Assembly: GCF_001428845.1 (NCBI RefSeq)
Contig: NZ_LMIU01000011.1
Coordinates: forward strand, 1 to 47,896
Reading direction: 5' to 3'
Origin: Achromobacter sp. Root83
GTDB lineage: Bacteria > Pseudomonadota > Gammaproteobacteria > Burkholderiales > Burkholderiaceae_B
Length of the DNA: 47,896 nucleotides
Under the pieces are notes generated by a model. That model worked only from the letters and a program-made list of their open reading frames with translations, searched no databases and was not told the DNA's origin. The position numbers and the translations under genes were made by a program. This document shows, piece by piece, positions 47,714 through 47,896 of the stretch (the first letter of the stretch is position 1; each line of letters starts with the position of its first letter).

Positions 47714-47896
47714 TGTAGTGGTCTAATTTTGGTAGACACCCAGTTAGGTTGAACCTAGGAGGTGGGTCATGACCAAGATTAGAAGACGCGTGTTTACAGC
47801 CGAGTTCAAGCTGGAAGCTGTTCGGATGGTCAAGGACAAGGGTTTCAGCGTGCCCGAAGTCTGCGCCTCTGTGGGGATTGGCGAGACAGCGTTACG
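47714..47896 (+). mobile_element. IS3-family insertion sequence, partial right copy
   Basis: Begins TGTAGTGGTCTAATTTTGG at 47714 and runs off the window end. All 183 bases are identical to the reverse complement of 75-257 as I read them. The copies point away from each other's interior: orfA reads outward at both ends. The other IS end is not in the window, so target duplications cannot be examined. Confidence 0.85.
47769..47896 (+). CDS. IS3-family transposase OrfA, N-terminal fragment
   Basis: The first 42 codons and part of the next are visible, starting at ATG 47769 with an AGGAGGTGGGTC ribosome site. The residues are the same as those of the left copy, MTKIRRRVFTAEF onward. The gene is cut by the window end within the helix-turn-helix region, so nothing can be said about whether the copy is active. 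Confidence 0.85.
   Translation, partial: MTKIRRRVFTAEFKLEAVRMVKDKGFSVPEVCASVGIGETAL

Noticed and set aside
47159..47752. Gly-rich 197-residue frame at the window end
   Set aside because: It is an out-of-frame shadow of the NMO gene extended by the G/T-rich tract and runs into the IS.

Overview
The window looks like chromosomal DNA of a GC-rich betaproteobacterium of the Alcaligenaceae, most likely Achromobacter or a close Bordetella relative. The reasons are the C/G-ended codons, three Bug/TctC-type periplasmic binding proteins, many LysR regulators and CoA-dependent catabolic genes, and the macA-macB-nodT and mutL-miaA / purM / hda-HAD-pcnB-folK order. The organism is inferred from gene style only. 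All chromosomal genes appear intact; no tRNA, rRNA, CRISPR array, prophage or plasmid functions were seen.

Layout. (1) 1-257 and 47714-47896: two partial copies of one IS3-family element in inverted orientation, identical over 183 bp; both run off the window. (2) 343-4902 (-): MacAB efflux pump with a NodT-type outer membrane lipoprotein. (3) 5208-10409 (+): MFS transporter, ChaC-like glutathione cyclotransferase, pdxH, a flavin reductase overlapping an FAD oxidoreductase, purU. (4) 10413-15306: LysR regulator divergent from an acyl-CoA dehydrogenase, a Bug protein and a CaiB-type CoA-transferase. (5) 15524-22005: APC permease, gamma-glutamyltransferase, LysR regulator, Bug protein, AEC permease. 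(6) 22062-34035: housekeeping block of fumC, tsaE, amiC, dedA-like, mutL, miaA, purM, hda, HAD phosphatase, pcnB and folK, with clear hairpin terminators. (7) 34157-39017: PfkB kinase, CitE-like lyase, CaiB-type CoA-transferase and MaoC-like hydratase as a minus-strand operon with a divergent LysR gene. The family set matches itaconate degradation in Pseudomonas. (8) 39070-47576: a second acyl-CoA cluster with a PaaG-like hydratase and two paired acyl-CoA dehydrogenases (-), then a DUF35 Zn-ribbon protein, a thiolase-like protein without the usual cysteine, an acyl-CoA ligase, a Bug protein and a nitronate monooxygenase-like flavoprotein (+).

How the genes work together. Region 7 would activate a C5-like dicarboxylate with CoA, hydrate it and cleave it, ending in acetyl-CoA plus pyruvate if the itaconate assignment holds. 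Region 8 encodes ligase, dehydrogenase, hydratase and thiolase/aldolase functions, enough for one round of side-chain shortening of an unidentified acid. The DUF35/thiolase-like pair resembles retro-aldolase complexes known from steroid side-chain degradation.

Non-coding signals of note are a diverged 45-bp repeat abutting both IS copies, a G-quadruplex-prone G/T-skewed tract beside the right IS, an AT-rich rare-codon patch in tsaE holding a promoter-like sequence, a Fur-like site between fumC and tsaE, and a 15-bp degenerate repeat running out of the 3' end of folK. Nothing here is clearly a wholly new system; the region 8 cluster is the best candidate for undescribed chemistry.
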